From: 2-01-FULL-41-21 sp038065335
GTDB taxonomy: Bacteria; Patescibacteriota; Minisyncoccia; 2-02-FULL-40-12; GWA2-44-9
DNA length: 64,000 bases
Assembly (NCBI GenBank): GCA_038065335.1
Contig: JBBTRD010000008.1
Location: forward strand, 1 to 64,000
Direction of reading: 5' to 3'
Part shown: in pieces, positions 25,104 to 33,578 of the stretch
Numbering within the stretch: position 1 is the first letter of the stretch
Layout: every line of letters begins with the position of its first letter
Made by a program: the position numbers and the translations under genes
Notes under the pieces: generated by a model
What the model was told of the DNA's origin: nothing
What the model saw: the letters and a program-made list of their open reading frames with translations, nothing else
Database searches by the model: none

Positions 25104-26139
25104 CCCGATTGTCTCCATCAATATCGTCGTCCTTAATGGCGAAAAATATATCCGTCATTGTTTAGAATCGATTTTTGTTCAATCTTATTCTCACGAACTG
25201 ATAGAAATTAATATCCTCGACAACGGCTCAACAGATAATACGATTGATTTTATTGAAAATTGGAAATTGAAAAATGAAAATTTTAAAATTACTTTTATAA
25301 AAAGCAATTTTAATCATGGTATGTGGGGCGGTCAAGAAGAACTTTTAAAACAATCTTCCGGAAAATATATCGTTATTTTGTCAGTTGATGTTATTTTGGA
25401 AAAAGATTTTATTTCAAATGCCGTCCGCGCGTTAGACGCCAACCCCAAACTCGGCGCCCTCCAAGCAAAAATCTACCAATTTAATCTTCGGGAATTGGAA
25501 ATTGAAAATTGGAAATTGAAAATTGGAGGAACGATTGATTCCTGCGGATTTAAAATATTTCGCTCTCGTCGAATCGTTAATATCGGCCATGGTGAAACGG
25601 ACATAGGACAATATGATAAAGCACGCGAAATTTTTGGCGTGGAAGGCGCGGTGCCAGTGTTTAAAAAAGAAGCTCTTGAAAGTATCCGCATCTTGGGAGA
25701 AATCGCTGACCATGATTTATTCTGGTACGCCGAGGATTTAGATGTCGCTTGGCGCCTCCGAATGGCTGGCTGGGAACAACGCTACGAACCATCAGTAATG
25801 GCTTGGCACGATCGGCAAACCACTAAACAAACCCGCCGCGGATTACGCGATTTTATCGCTGTTCGCCGAGCGATTCCGCTCCGAAAACGCCAGCTCGAAT
25901 GGCGAAATATCCGCTGTACAATTATCAAAAATGATTATATAATAAACACCCTGAAAGACTTGCCCTATATTCTGTTACGAGAGATTACCATAACCGTTTA
26001 TCTTTTAATATTTGAGACTGCTGTTTTTGCCGAATTGCCGACGTTGCTAAAATTAATACCGCGCATGTTTCGTAAGCGCCGAGAAATTATGAAGCGCGCC
26101 AAAGCCAGTCCAACCGAAATCCACGCTTATTTTTTCTAA
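25096..26139 (+). CDS. GT2-family glycosyltransferase
   Basis: 347 residues from ATG 25096. The frame is open back to 25030, but the added residues are not glycosyltransferase-like and would overlap the previous gene by 74 nt. GT-A signatures: VSINIVVLNGEKYIRHCLES, NILDNGSTDNT, GKYIVILSVDVILE and WYAEDLDVAWRLRMAGW. A C-terminal hydrophobic stretch (ILLREITITVYLLIFETAVF) suggests membrane association. AT-rich repeats at 25255-25285 and 25489-25531 add NWKLKNENFK and ELEIENWKLKIG in frame. It shares one base with the LCP gene (TAATG). Confidence 0.87.
   Translation: MNNPIVSINIVVLNGEKYIRHCLESIFVQSYSHELIEINILDNGSTDNTIDFIENWKLKNENFKITFIKSNFNHGMWGGQEELLKQSSGKYIVILSVDVILEKDFISNAVRALDANPKLGALQAKIYQFNLRELEIENWKLKIGGTIDSCGFKIFRSRRIVNIGHGETDIGQYDKAREIFGVEGAVPVFKKEALESIRILGEIADHDLFWYAEDLDVAWRLRMAGWEQRYEPSVMAWHDRQTTKQTRRGLRDFIAVRRAIPLRKRQLEWRNIRCTIIKNDYIINTLKDLPYILLREITITVYLLIFETAVFAELPTLLKLIPRMFRKRREIMKRAKASPTEIHAYFF
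25255..25285. repeat. AT-rich microrepeat in GT2 gene
   Basis: Repeated GGAAATTGAAAAATGAAAAT-type units, in frame. Confidence 0.6.
25489..25531. repeat. AT-rich microrepeat in GT2 gene
   Basis: Three (G)GAAATTGAAAATT units, encoding LEIENWKLKIG in frame. Confidence 0.7.
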
Positions 26140-27149
26140 TGGAACCCATTATTTATCAATCCTCGCCTCGACCCAGAAATCGTTTATATCGTTTTCGTTA
26201 TTTTATACTACTTATGATTATTGCCGCTGGCTTATTTTATTTAAACGCGACCGGTAATCAGATTGATATTTTTAATCCGTTCGCCACCCGTGATTCGGTT
26301 CAATCCTTACCGGTCATGACCCCGGATCCTGATTACGCAATGCCTGCCAAAGAATTAAATCGACTGGATGTTTTAATTCTTGGCGTCCGCGGAGCCAACG
26401 ATCCGGACGCCGTGGACAGCGGACCGTTATTGACGGATTCGATTCAAGTTTTCAGCTATGATAAGGCCGCGAAGAAGTCGTCTCTTATCTCTATTCCTCG
26501 CGATTTATTTGTGATTATTCACGATCAAAAAAAAGATAAGCTTAATTCGGCCTATGAATACGGACTAAGCCACAGTCCCGACAGTCTTCAATTTATTAAA
26601 GAAAAAATTTCGCAAATCACGGGCGTTTACATCGATCAAGTCGTCGTTTTTGATTTCTCATCGTTTAAAGGGATAGTGGACGCCCTCGGCGGTATTGATG
26701 TTACTCTGACGGTTCCATTCAGCGAAACCCAACAGTGGGGAGCTAGCTTCTCTTTGCCCGTCGGCGTAAATCATCTTGATGGCCAATCAGCGCTCTATTA
26801 CGCTCGTTCCCGCTATTCTTCGAGCGATTTTGACCGCTCCCGACGCCAGCAACAAATTATGTTCGCCATTGAGGACAAGCTTCTTCGGTTAAATTTATTG
26901 AGCGACCCCGTAAAAAGTTTCTCAATTTTGAATTTAATCAGAAGCGAAATTAAAACTGACATCGGCGTGTGGAATATCAGTGAATTTCTTAATCTGGCCA
27001 ATCAAGTTAAGTTCAACCAAATTAAACGCGGCGTCATTTCCACCGATAATCTTCTTGTTGAAAGCAAAGACAATGGCGTCTATATCCTACTTCCTAAAGA
27101 AGGGACTTTAGTCGGTATCAAGCAACTTTTTCAAGATAATCTGCGATAA
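26139..27149 (+). CDS. LytR-CpsA-Psr (LCP) family glycopolymer ligase
   Basis: 336 residues. Membrane anchor at about 22-40, then the LCP domain: RLDVLILGVRG, DSIQVFSYD, SLISIPRDLFVII (catalytic-pocket Arg), KLNSAYEYG, QVVVFDFSSFKGIVDALGGI, DGQSALYYARSRYSSSDFDR. LCP enzymes transfer lipid-linked glycans to peptidoglycan. Here it sits among glycosyltransferases and an O-antigen-ligase-like gene, so it probably anchors the product of this operon to the wall. Confidence 0.92.
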   Translation: MEPIIYQSSPRPRNRLYRFRYFILLMIIAAGLFYLNATGNQIDIFNPFATRDSVQSLPVMTPDPDYAMPAKELNRLDVLILGVRGANDPDAVDSGPLLTDSIQVFSYDKAAKKSSLISIPRDLFVIIHDQKKDKLNSAYEYGLSHSPDSLQFIKEKISQITGVYIDQVVVFDFSSFKGIVDALGGIDVTLTVPFSETQQWGASFSLPVGVNHLDGQSALYYARSRYSSSDFDRSRRQQQIMFAIEDKLLRLNLLSDPVKSFSILNLIRSEIKTDIGVWNISEFLNLANQVKFNQIKRGVISTDNLLVESKDNGVYILLPKEGTLVGIKQLFQDNLR

Positions 27150-27157
27150 AAGTTACC

Positions 27158-27231
27158 AATCATCATTTTCCAGTTTTCAGTTATTGAGAACTGATCACTT
27201 ATTGGAAACTGATAACTGAAAACTAAAATTT
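27158..27231. repeat. AT-rich inverted repeat region
   Basis: CAGTTTTCAGTTAT ... ATAACTGAAAACT, an inverted pair of the AACTGAAAACTG repeat type, filling the gap before the next GT2 gene. Confidence 0.6.
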
Positions 27232-27232
27232 T

Positions 27233-28039
27233 ATGCTTTCCATCGTTATTGTTAATTATAAAAATGCTCCACTTTTACGCTTGTGCTTAAAATCGCTTCG
27301 GCGCGTTATTTCCGATTCTTTCGTTCATGAAATTATCGTCGTTGACGCTTCCGCTAATGCCGATACGGTTCATATCGCGACGGAAGAATTTCCCCACATC
27401 CGCTATTTGCCATTCAAGGAAAACATCGGCTACACCCGAGCCGTAAATCATGGACTTAAAACGGCGAAAGGGGATTTTATTTTTATTATCAACGCCGACA
27501 TTATTCCTCTCGAAGGCAGTCTCGAAAAAATGTATGCCTATATGAAATCCCATCCCGAAATCGGCCTGCTCGGCCCGCGGTTATTAAATTTTGACGGTTC
27601 AACCCAACAATCGTGTTTTCGATTTTATACACCCTTCACGATTATTTGTCGCCGAACATTTTTAGGAAAACTACCTTTCGTTAAAAATGTTTTAAATCGA
27701 TTTTTAATGAAAGATAAAGATTTAACTCAACCCTTGATGGCGGACTGGCTGATGGGATCAGCTCTAATGGTTTCTCGTCAAGCGTTGGAAACCGTGGGCT
27801 ATATGGATGAACAGTTTTATTTATATATGAGTGATGTTGACTGGCCCCGCCATTTTTGGGAGAATGGATATCAGGTGGTATTTTTTCCACTAGCGATGAT
27901 CTACCATTACCATCGCCAAGAATCGCATGGCGCGCTCGATGTTCTCGACGCTATTTTTAATCGTCGCACCCAACAACACATCACTGATGCCCTCCGCTAT
28001 TTCCGTAAAAACGGAGTCCATAAGATATCTTACGTTTAA
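27233..28039 (+). CDS. GT2-family glycosyltransferase
   Basis: 268 residues, rhamnosyltransferase-like GT-A fold: MLSIVIVNYKNAPLLRLCLK, IIVVDASANADT, GYTRAVNHGLKTAKGDFIFI, NADIIP (DxD region), DWLMGSALMVSRQALETVGY and YLYMSDVDWPRHFWENGY. No membrane helix. Likely adds a sugar to the same surface glycan. ctpA starts 6 nt later. Confidence 0.88.
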   Translation: MLSIVIVNYKNAPLLRLCLKSLRRVISDSFVHEIIVVDASANADTVHIATEEFPHIRYLPFKENIGYTRAVNHGLKTAKGDFIFIINADIIPLEGSLEKMYAYMKSHPEIGLLGPRLLNFDGSTQQSCFRFYTPFTIICRRTFLGKLPFVKNVLNRFLMKDKDLTQPLMADWLMGSALMVSRQALETVGYMDEQFYLYMSDVDWPRHFWENGYQVVFFPLAMIYHYHRQESHGALDVLDAIFNRRTQQHITDALRYFRKNGVHKISYV

Positions 28040-28045
28040 ACAATC

Positions 28046-29293
28046 ATGATTAAAAAAATATCATTACCCCTCGCGATTATCATCTGTCTCGTTCTTGGGT
28101 TTGGCGGCGGAATATTGTACACGAATAAAAATACGCCGACCATCCCGCCAATCCAACAATTAATAAATCAAGATGTCGGTAAAGTTCAGAATGTTGATTT
28201 TTCATTTTTTTGGAAAGTTTGGAGTGATCTTTCCGCTAAATACGTAGATAAATCGAAACTTGATACCCAAAAGATGGTCTACGGCGCCATCGGGGGAATG
28301 GTTGACGCGGTCGGTGATCCTTATACGGTCTTCTTTGAACCAACCCAAGCCAAACAGTTCGCCCAAGAAATTTCCGGCGCTTTTGGCGGAGTTGGCATGG
28401 AAATTGGCGTGAAAAATGACATTTTAACCATCATCGCGCCGTTACCCAATACCCCAGCGGCTAGAGCCGGAATTTTAGCGGGCAATAAAATTTTAAAAAT
28501 AAATGGCGCTTCGACCCAAGGTCTCTCGACTGAAGAAGCGGTCAGTACTATTCGAGGCAAAGTCGGCACCAAAATTACTATCACTATCTCCGGAAGCGAC
28601 GATAAGCCCCGCGATATCACCATGACCCGGGAAACCATCAAAGTCCCGACCGTTGTCTGGAAAATGCTAACTAACCCTTCAACAAGCTCAGGGCAAGCTA
28701 GTAAAAATATCGCTTATATTCAGGCTTATCAATTTAATGAGAATATCAACGGTCAGTTTAAAAAAGCCGTTGATGAAATAGAAAAATCAAACCCCAAAGC
28801 CGACGGTATCATTCTCGATTTACGCAATAATCCCGGCGGTCTTCTTGATTCCGCCATCAACCTTGCCGGTTATTTTGTCGCCAAAGGTCAGCCTGTGGTC
28901 AGTGAAGTCTTTGGCGACGGCACAATAAATAAATTCACTTCTGACGGAAATGCCGTTTTGGCTAAATATCATGTCGTCATTCTCGTGAACGGCGGTTCCG
29001 CCTCGGCTTCGGAAATTTTGGCCGGCGCCCTTCACGATAATTTGGGCTTGAAATTAATCGGCGAAAAAACATTCGGCAAGGGCGTCGTTCAAGAATTAGT
29101 AAATCTCGATGACGGCGCTTCGCTTAAAGTGACGGTCGCCCGCTGGTTCACCCCGGCCGGCACTAACATCTCCGAAAAGGGGATTGAACCCGACATCAAA
29201 GTCGAGCTCACCGACGACCAAAAGAAAAACATCATTTTCGGCGATTTGTCGGTTGACCCGCAATTACAAAAAGCATTGGAGTACGTCAGATAA
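28046..29293 (+). CDS. S41 C-terminal processing protease
   Basis: 415 residues; envelope protease of the CtpA/Prc type. N-terminal signal anchor (5-24), PDZ domain (about 95-185; GGVGMEIGVKNDILTIIAPL, AGILAGNKILKINGAS) and catalytic core (ILDLRNNPGGLLDSAINLAG, NGGSASASEILAGAL with Ser, GEKTFGKGVVQ with Lys). A family D repeat (28675-28698) adds NPSTSSGQA before the first catalytic strand. Probably trims wall or surface proteins. A structured repeat lies right after the stop. Confidence 0.93.
   Translation: MIKKISLPLAIIICLVLGFGGGILYTNKNTPTIPPIQQLINQDVGKVQNVDFSFFWKVWSDLSAKYVDKSKLDTQKMVYGAIGGMVDAVGDPYTVFFEPTQAKQFAQEISGAFGGVGMEIGVKNDILTIIAPLPNTPAARAGILAGNKILKINGASTQGLSTEEAVSTIRGKVGTKITITISGSDDKPRDITMTRETIKVPTVVWKMLTNPSTSSGQASKNIAYIQAYQFNENINGQFKKAVDEIEKSNPKADGIILDLRNNPGGLLDSAINLAGYFVAKGQPVVSEVFGDGTINKFTSDGNAVLAKYHVVILVNGGSASASEILAGALHDNLGLKLIGEKTFGKGVVQELVNLDDGASLKVTVARWFTPAGTNISEKGIEPDIKVELTDDQKKNIIFGDLSVDPQLQKALEYVR
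28675..28698. repeat. family D repeat inside ctpA
   Basis: CCCTTCAACAAGCTCAGGGC, in frame as NPSTSSGQA. Confidence 0.85.
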
Positions 29294-29299
29294 ACTGAA

Positions 29300-29420
29300 A
29301 ACCTGCCACTTTGGCCCAGACCCGGGAAATGAAAGGCCCTGCCTAGACTTGCGTCTGGCAGGGCTGGCCGCGAAGAGCGGGGACACGGACAGGAGTCCGT
29401 GGGGGCTTTTCGCGGAGAGG
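29300..29420. repeat. family G hairpin element (copy 3)
   Basis: Contains GGCCCAGACCCGGGAAA, shared with the elements at 39233-39359 and 57214-57348. It holds two strong hairpins: GCCCTGCC-TAGACTTGCGTCT-GGCAGGGC, and CCGCGAAGAGC...GCTTTTCGCGG with inner CACGGAC-AGGA-GTCCGTG. The rest of the 243-bp ctpA-rplI gap shows no gene. Confidence 0.65.
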
Positions 29421-29536
29421 ATTATTCGTAGACAACTTATTTGATTATAGCATTTTAATGGTAGAGAAGTCAAGGTTGTGAAAACGGGACGAAAATAGTA
29501 GACTTTGATTTAGTAATTAGATTAATTAGAAATTTT

Positions 29537-29998
29537 ATGCGCGTTATTCTTCTTCAAAACATTAAAGGATTTGGACAGATTGGGGAGGTAAAGAGCGTAT
29601 CGGATGGACATGCCCGAAATTTTCTATTTCCGAAAAAGCTGGCGAAAATCGCCACGGAAAACACGCTCAAAGAAGTGGCCGCCCTTTCTCTAAAACGAGA
29701 AGTGATGACACTCAAAAATCAGGAAGCTGTCCAGAAGGCGGTATTAGTATTGGCCACGATATCTTTAGAATTTAAAAAGAAAGCCAGCCCAACAGGAACC
29801 CTGTTTTCTTCAGTCACTAGACATGAGATTGCTCACGAACTAACAAAACTCTCGGGCCTGAAAGTTGAAACGGAGATGATTGATATCGGCGAGCATGGAG
29901 AACATATCAAACATCTCGGTGAACATGTTGTAACCGTTGAATTGGCTAATGGGCTCAAGACCGATGTTAAGGTGTCAATCAAAAACGAGCAAAACTAA
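29537..29998 (+). CDS. rplI: 50S ribosomal protein L9
   Basis: 153 residues: MRVILLQNIKGFGQIGEVKS, DGHARNFLFPKKLA, central helix, and C-terminal domain with a His-rich stretch GEHGEHIKHLGEHVV. L9 spans between ribosomes and limits frameshifting. Several CPR lineages are reported to lack L9, so its presence helps place the genome. It overlaps the convergent rpmA by 4 nt. Confidence 0.95.
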   Translation: MRVILLQNIKGFGQIGEVKSVSDGHARNFLFPKKLAKIATENTLKEVAALSLKREVMTLKNQEAVQKAVLVLATISLEFKKKASPTGTLFSSVTRHEIAHELTKLSGLKVETEMIDIGEHGEHIKHLGEHVVTVELANGLKTDVKVSIKNEQN

Positions 29999-30267
29999 AC
30001 CACACTGACCACTTTCACAATTCGACGATCGCCACTGAATCCGGTTTTGCGTTTGGTGGTGAACTTTACCTGACCGGGCGTCACGGCATAAATCGTGTAG
30101 TCCTTGCCCAGACGAACGCCAAGACCGGGAAGAAATTTAGTGCCGTGCTGACGAATAATAATATTACCGATTTTAGCGGCTTGGCCTTGAGAAAGCTTTA
30201 CGCCAAGATATTTAGGCTGTGAATCGCGACCATTAGCCGTAGTTCCTATCGCTTTTGTATGTGCCAT
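29995..30267 (-). CDS. rpmA: 50S ribosomal protein L27
   Basis: 90 residues: MAHTKAIGTTANGRDSQPKY, LGVKLSQGQAAKIGNIIIRQ, GTKFLPGLGVRLGKDYT. The N-terminal arm reaches the peptidyl-transferase centre. The start codon lies in the 3' arm of a hairpin (30265-30320). rplU, usually its neighbour, is 27 kb away. Confidence 0.96.
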   Translation of the reverse strand: MAHTKAIGTTANGRDSQPKYLGVKLSQGQAAKIGNIIIRQHGTKFLPGLGVRLGKDYTIYAVTPGQVKFTTKRKTGFSGDRRIVKVVSVV

Positions 30268-30320
30268 AGTTTCCGAAATTTTTGAGCTAGCCCAGCGAAA
30301 AAAATTTCGCTGAAACTATG
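30265..30320 (-). promoter_or_regulatory. hairpin occluding the rpmA start codon
   Basis: On the minus strand CATAGTTTC pairs with GAAACTATG, whose last three bases are the rpmA ATG. Inside lies CAGCGAAA/TTTCGCTG. If transcribed, the initiation site would be sealed in the stem. Confidence 0.45.
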
Positions 30321-30324
30321 CAGT

Positions 30325-30431
30325 CCCGCCTCATCTGGTTTCACAATGAGTGATACCAGTGAACAGAGACGAAGTCGTTTCACTGCTCTAAAACTTCCTG
30401 TTAAAATATATTCGACCCCAGATGGGGCGGG
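30325..30431. repeat. nested hairpin element
   Basis: Outer arms CCCGCCTCATCTGG/CCAGATGGGGCGGG (13 of 14 paired); inner CAGTGAA...TTCACTG. Same architecture as other long hairpins here. Confidence 0.5.
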
Positions 30432-30450
30432 GCGCCATAGTCGTCTATTA

Positions 30451-30858
30451 ATGAATACAACTGTAATAGTATCAAAAATAAAAAAGTTATGCAAGAATCA
30501 TCAACACGGCCTATTTGTTGGACTTTGTTTGATTATTACCGCCGGGATTGGTTATAATATCGGTCGTATTATCGCTCTCCACGCTTCACCGGGTGCAAAT
30601 GGTCAATCAGCCAACATTTCTGATACAACAAAGGGCAATACTAACTTCACAAAAACTGCGCCTCAAATTAAAATTACCCTACCAAGCCCTATTCCTACCG
30701 ACCCCCGAGTGGTTGCTTCTAAAGCGGCCGGTTCCAAATTATATCATCATCCGTGGTGCTCTGGCGCCCAAAGAATTAAAGAAACAAACAAACTCTGGTT
30801 TCCAACTGAAGCAAATGCCATTTCGGCCGGCTATACTCTTGCGGGTAATTGTCAATAA
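30451..30858 (+). CDS. membrane protein with Ada-like zinc-binding domain
   Basis: 135 residues from ATG 30451 (the open frame to 30346 crosses a hairpin repeat). A basic N-terminus and one membrane helix (about 18-36, HGLFVGLCLIITAGIGYNIG) are followed by a Thr/Pro linker. The C-terminal domain VVASKAAGSKLYHHPWCSGA with QRIKETNKLWF...GYTLAGNC matches the Ada metal-binding fold common in CPR membrane proteins, with one Cys pair left plus neighbouring His. Role unknown. Confidence 0.65.
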   Translation: MNTTVIVSKIKKLCKNHQHGLFVGLCLIITAGIGYNIGRIIALHASPGANGQSANISDTTKGNTNFTKTAPQIKITLPSPIPTDPRVVASKAAGSKLYHHPWCSGAQRIKETNKLWFPTEANAISAGYTLAGNCQ

Positions 30859-30867
30859 TGGTACTAT
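30839..30867 (+). promoter_or_regulatory. promoter of the tRNA-like RNA
   Basis: -35 TTGCGG (30839-30844), 17 nt, extended -10 TG-G-TACTAT (30859-30867). Predicted start about 30873-30874, the first base of the RNA's closing helix. Confidence 0.55.
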
Positions 30868-30873
30868 AGGTGG

Positions 30874-30979
30874 GCGAGCGCATGGCACTCTACTTAAACA
30901 TTTGGTCAATCATCAGAAGATAGTTTAAGTAGAGGTGGCGCCACTGGGGTTCAAGTCCACCATGCTCGCACTTTTTTTA
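30874..30979 (+). ncRNA. tRNA-like structured RNA, unclassified
   Basis: Closing helix GCGAGCG/TGCTCGC (30874-30880/30963-30969) is followed by T7, so it also acts as a terminator. Inside is a perfect 12-bp hairpin CTCTACTTAAAC/GTTTAAGTAGAG with a 23-nt loop. GGTGG...CCACC follows with a T-loop-like GGTTCAAGTCC. There is no D arm and no normal anticodon loop, so it is not an ordinary tRNA, and it does not fit selC. It may be a tRNA relic or a distinct small RNA. It sits between the Ada-like gene and typA. Confidence 0.5.
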
Positions 30980-31037
30980 CTCTTAAATTCTACTAATTAA
31001 TAGAACGCCGCTGAATTGACGGTCAGCAAGTTATAAA

Positions 31038-32876
31038 ATGGAAATTAGAAATATCGCTATTATCGCGCACGTTGATCATGGCAAAACAACCCTGACTGAT
31101 ATGCTTATGAAACAAACCGGCATGGTCCCGGCTGATTTTACAATGGATACCAACGACCTTGAACAAGAACGCGGTATTACTATTTATGCCAAAAACGCCG
31201 CCCTCTACTATAAAGACACCAAAATTAATATCGTCGACACGCCGGGTCATGCCGATTTTGGTTCGGAAGTGGAGCGGGTTTTGCGTTCCATTGATTCGGT
31301 TTTATTGGTCGTTGACGCTCAAGAAGGTCCGATGCCCCAGACAAAATTTGTTCTTAAAAAAGCCCTCGAATTGGGCATCAAACCAATTGTAATTATTAAT
31401 AAAATAGACAAGCCGGCTTCTAATCCAGACGAAACCCATCACAAACTTTTGGAACTATTTATCGATCTAGGCGCCACCACCGAACAGTTAGATTTTCCCG
31501 TGGTTTATGCCATTGGCCGAGATGGCATGGCCAAGTTAGACATGAAAGACAAAGCCGTAAACCTTAATCCAATTTTAGATACAATCTTAAAATATGTTCC
31601 ACCAGCCAATGCCGACGCTTCGGCCCCGCTTCGTTTTCAACCTTTTAATCTAGCTTATGATAATTTTCTCGGCCGTTTAGGTATTGGCCGGGTGTATGAA
31701 GGCACTATTCATATGGGCGATACGGTCTATATCCGCACTCCGGCCAGTCTACTTGGTACCGGTAATGATGTTAAAACGCGAACCGGTAAAATTACGAAGC
31801 TTTATACTTTCAAAGGCATGGCTCGCGTGGAATCCGAGTCCGCCGAGGCGGGGGATATCGTTATGGTGGCCGGTATTCCTGATATTTATATCGGTGAAAC
31901 AATCTGCTCATCGCCCGAAACTCCCGCGTTACCAGCCATTCACGTTGACGAACCAACCATATCTTTAAATTTTCTCGTCAATGATTCACCCTTTGCCGGC
32001 CGAGAGGGCAAATTTGTGACCGGCCGACAAATCCGCGAACGATTGGAACACGAACTCGAGGTTAATATAGGTTTGAAAGTAGATTTTGGCGAAGGAGACT
32101 TGCTGGCTAAAACAGGATCGGCTGTCGTCGGAAAAGTTTATGGTCGTGGCGAACTTCATGTTTCAATTCTTTTGGAAAATATGCGTCGGGAAGGTTATGA
32201 ACTTCAAGTTTCTCAACCTCAAGTCATTACAAAAAGAGTTAATGGTGAGCTTGTCGAACCATTTAAAGAAGCGATTATAGATGTCCCGGAAGAGACCTCG
32301 GGGATTGTTATTCAAAAATTAAATAAACGCGCCGGTACAATGATGAACATGGAACAGCATCACGGCCAAATCCGCATGACTTTCAAGATTCCAACCCGCG
32401 GTCTGCTTGGTTTTCGTAACGAATTTATTATCAACACAAAAGGCGAAGGAATTCTCTCTAGTCGATTTATCAACTTTGAACCTTACGCCGGAGAAATCAG
32501 AAAACGGGCGGTTGGCTCGATGGTCTCCGGTGAAACGGGCAAGACTCTAGCTTATGCCCTCGATAATCTCCAACAGCGCGGCCGGCTCTATATTCCCGCT
32601 AACACCGAAGTCTATGCCGGCATGGTCATTGGCGATACTTCCAAAGGCGACGACATGACCGTTAATCCCATCAAGGGCAAGAAACTGACCAATATGCGCG
32701 CCGCCGGTTCGGACGATAATGTTATACTGGCTCCGCCCTATATTCTCACTCTTGAACGCGGTCTGGAAGTAATGGTCGAAGATGACTATTTAGAAATAAC
32801 TCCCCAAAGCGTCCGCTTAAGAAAGAGATACCTGACAGAGAATGACCGTATCAAAGCGAATCGCTCAGATTTGTAA
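31038..32876 (+). CDS. typA: GTPase TypA/BipA
   Basis: 612 residues; translational GTPase of the EF-G family working in ribosome assembly and stress growth. G1 AHVDHGKTT (9-17), ERGITI, DTPGHADF, NKIDKP; then beta-barrel, EF-G-like domains and the BipA C-terminal domain (RGLLGFRNEFIINTKGEGIL, KKLTNMRAAGSDDN). The stop is the first base of a 29-nt palindrome. Confidence 0.97.
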   Translation: MEIRNIAIIAHVDHGKTTLTDMLMKQTGMVPADFTMDTNDLEQERGITIYAKNAALYYKDTKINIVDTPGHADFGSEVERVLRSIDSVLLVVDAQEGPMPQTKFVLKKALELGIKPIVIINKIDKPASNPDETHHKLLELFIDLGATTEQLDFPVVYAIGRDGMAKLDMKDKAVNLNPILDTILKYVPPANADASAPLRFQPFNLAYDNFLGRLGIGRVYEGTIHMGDTVYIRTPASLLGTGNDVKTRTGKITKLYTFKGMARVESESAEAGDIVMVAGIPDIYIGETICSSPETPALPAIHVDEPTISLNFLVNDSPFAGREGKFVTGRQIRERLEHELEVNIGLKVDFGEGDLLAKTGSAVVGKVYGRGELHVSILLENMRREGYELQVSQPQVITKRVNGELVEPFKEAIIDVPEETSGIVIQKLNKRAGTMMNMEQHHGQIRMTFKIPTRGLLGFRNEFIINTKGEGILSSRFINFEPYAGEIRKRAVGSMVSGETGKTLAYALDNLQQRGRLYIPANTEVYAGMVIGDTSKGDDMTVNPIKGKKLTNMRAAGSDDNVILAPPYILTLERGLEVMVEDDYLEITPQSVRLRKRYLTENDRIKANRSDL

Positions 32877-32904
32877 GACTATAGAGGTTTAGCCTCTATA
32901 GTCT
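32876..32904. repeat. REP palindrome of RAYT-2 type, likely bidirectional terminator
   Basis: AGACTATAGAGG-TTTAG-CCTCTATAGTCT, identical base for base to 63746-63774 beside the second RAYT gene. It carries the edges of both the typA and exonuclease stop codons. Confidence 0.88.
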
Positions 32905-33578
32905 TACTTACCTGACATGTATTTCTCCCAATATTCGTAAAGTTTCGCGGTGGAGACGATATCGCGAACGCAATAAAGAGCGATGTCTCGGCAACGGCCT
33001 TCTTTGAAGAGGTGAGCGACGTCATGACCCGTCACACCCTTGTCTTTGGGGCTCTCAATACCAAAAGCTTGGCACCAGAGATGCAGACTTCCCTTAAAAC
33101 GCATCGCGCCGTAGTTGGTCAATTTGTCGTAGATATCGATGTGTGGCCGATCATAGTATCGATTCTGAATTAAATTAACCGAGGGTTTTACTTTATTAAT
33201 CGCCGAACGAATCGCCAAAAATGGACAATCAAAACTATGACCGTTGAAAGTTATAAACTGATCGTAATGATTAGCTGATTCCCAAAATCGTTTTAAAATT
33301 TCTTTTTCATTCGCGCAGGGGACCGCGAGATTACCACCCACTTCTTCTTCGATTTCATCTTTTTGTTTTTGATAATAGACCGCGCCCTTGTTCGTTTCCG
33401 GATTTAAAATACCAATGGCCACCACTCGGCCGGTCAGAGGGGAAAGGCCCATGCCGTCGCGAACGAGCTGACGTTGAGCATCGGTTTCAACGTTGGCCAA
33501 TAATAGCTCCCTAGATTTTTCATCTAAACCATCGAAGTCCACGCCAACGGTTTCAATATCAAATACGAGTTTAGGCAT
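32904..33578 (-). CDS. DEDDy 3'-5' exonuclease, PolB-exonuclease-like
   Basis: 224 residues, stand-alone. Exo I LVFDIET (4-10), Exo II FITFNGHSFDCPFL (about 108), Exo III ALYCVRDIVSTAKLY (about 200, YxxxD). Proofreading-type DNA exonuclease or RNase activity is inferred from the fold. Its stop codon overlaps the palindrome at 32904. Confidence 0.88.
   Translation of the reverse strand: MPKLVFDIETVGVDFDGLDEKSRELLLANVETDAQRQLVRDGMGLSPLTGRVVAIGILNPETNKGAVYYQKQKDEIEEEVGGNLAVPCANEKEILKRFWESANHYDQFITFNGHSFDCPFLAIRSAINKVKPSVNLIQNRYYDRPHIDIYDKLTNYGAMRFKGSLHLWCQAFGIESPKDKGVTGHDVAHLFKEGRCRDIALYCVRDIVSTAKLYEYWEKYMSGK

Noticed and set aside
21344..28039. Polysaccharide cluster as a complete capsule or O-antigen system
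   Set aside because: No flippase, sugar-nucleotide synthesis or export genes are in the window; only transferases, a ligase-like protein and an LCP enzyme.
29184..29444. 86-codon frame overlapping the end of ctpA
   Set aside because: Shadow of ctpA continuing into the family G hairpin element.
30346..30450. Upstream start of the Ada-like gene
   Set aside because: The added residues are encoded by a nested hairpin element; ATG 30451 directly precedes the membrane-anchor region.
30874..30979. tRNA-Sec (selC) or a type II tRNA
   Set aside because: No D arm, no anticodon arm of normal size and no plausible anticodon; the 12-bp hairpin does not fit.
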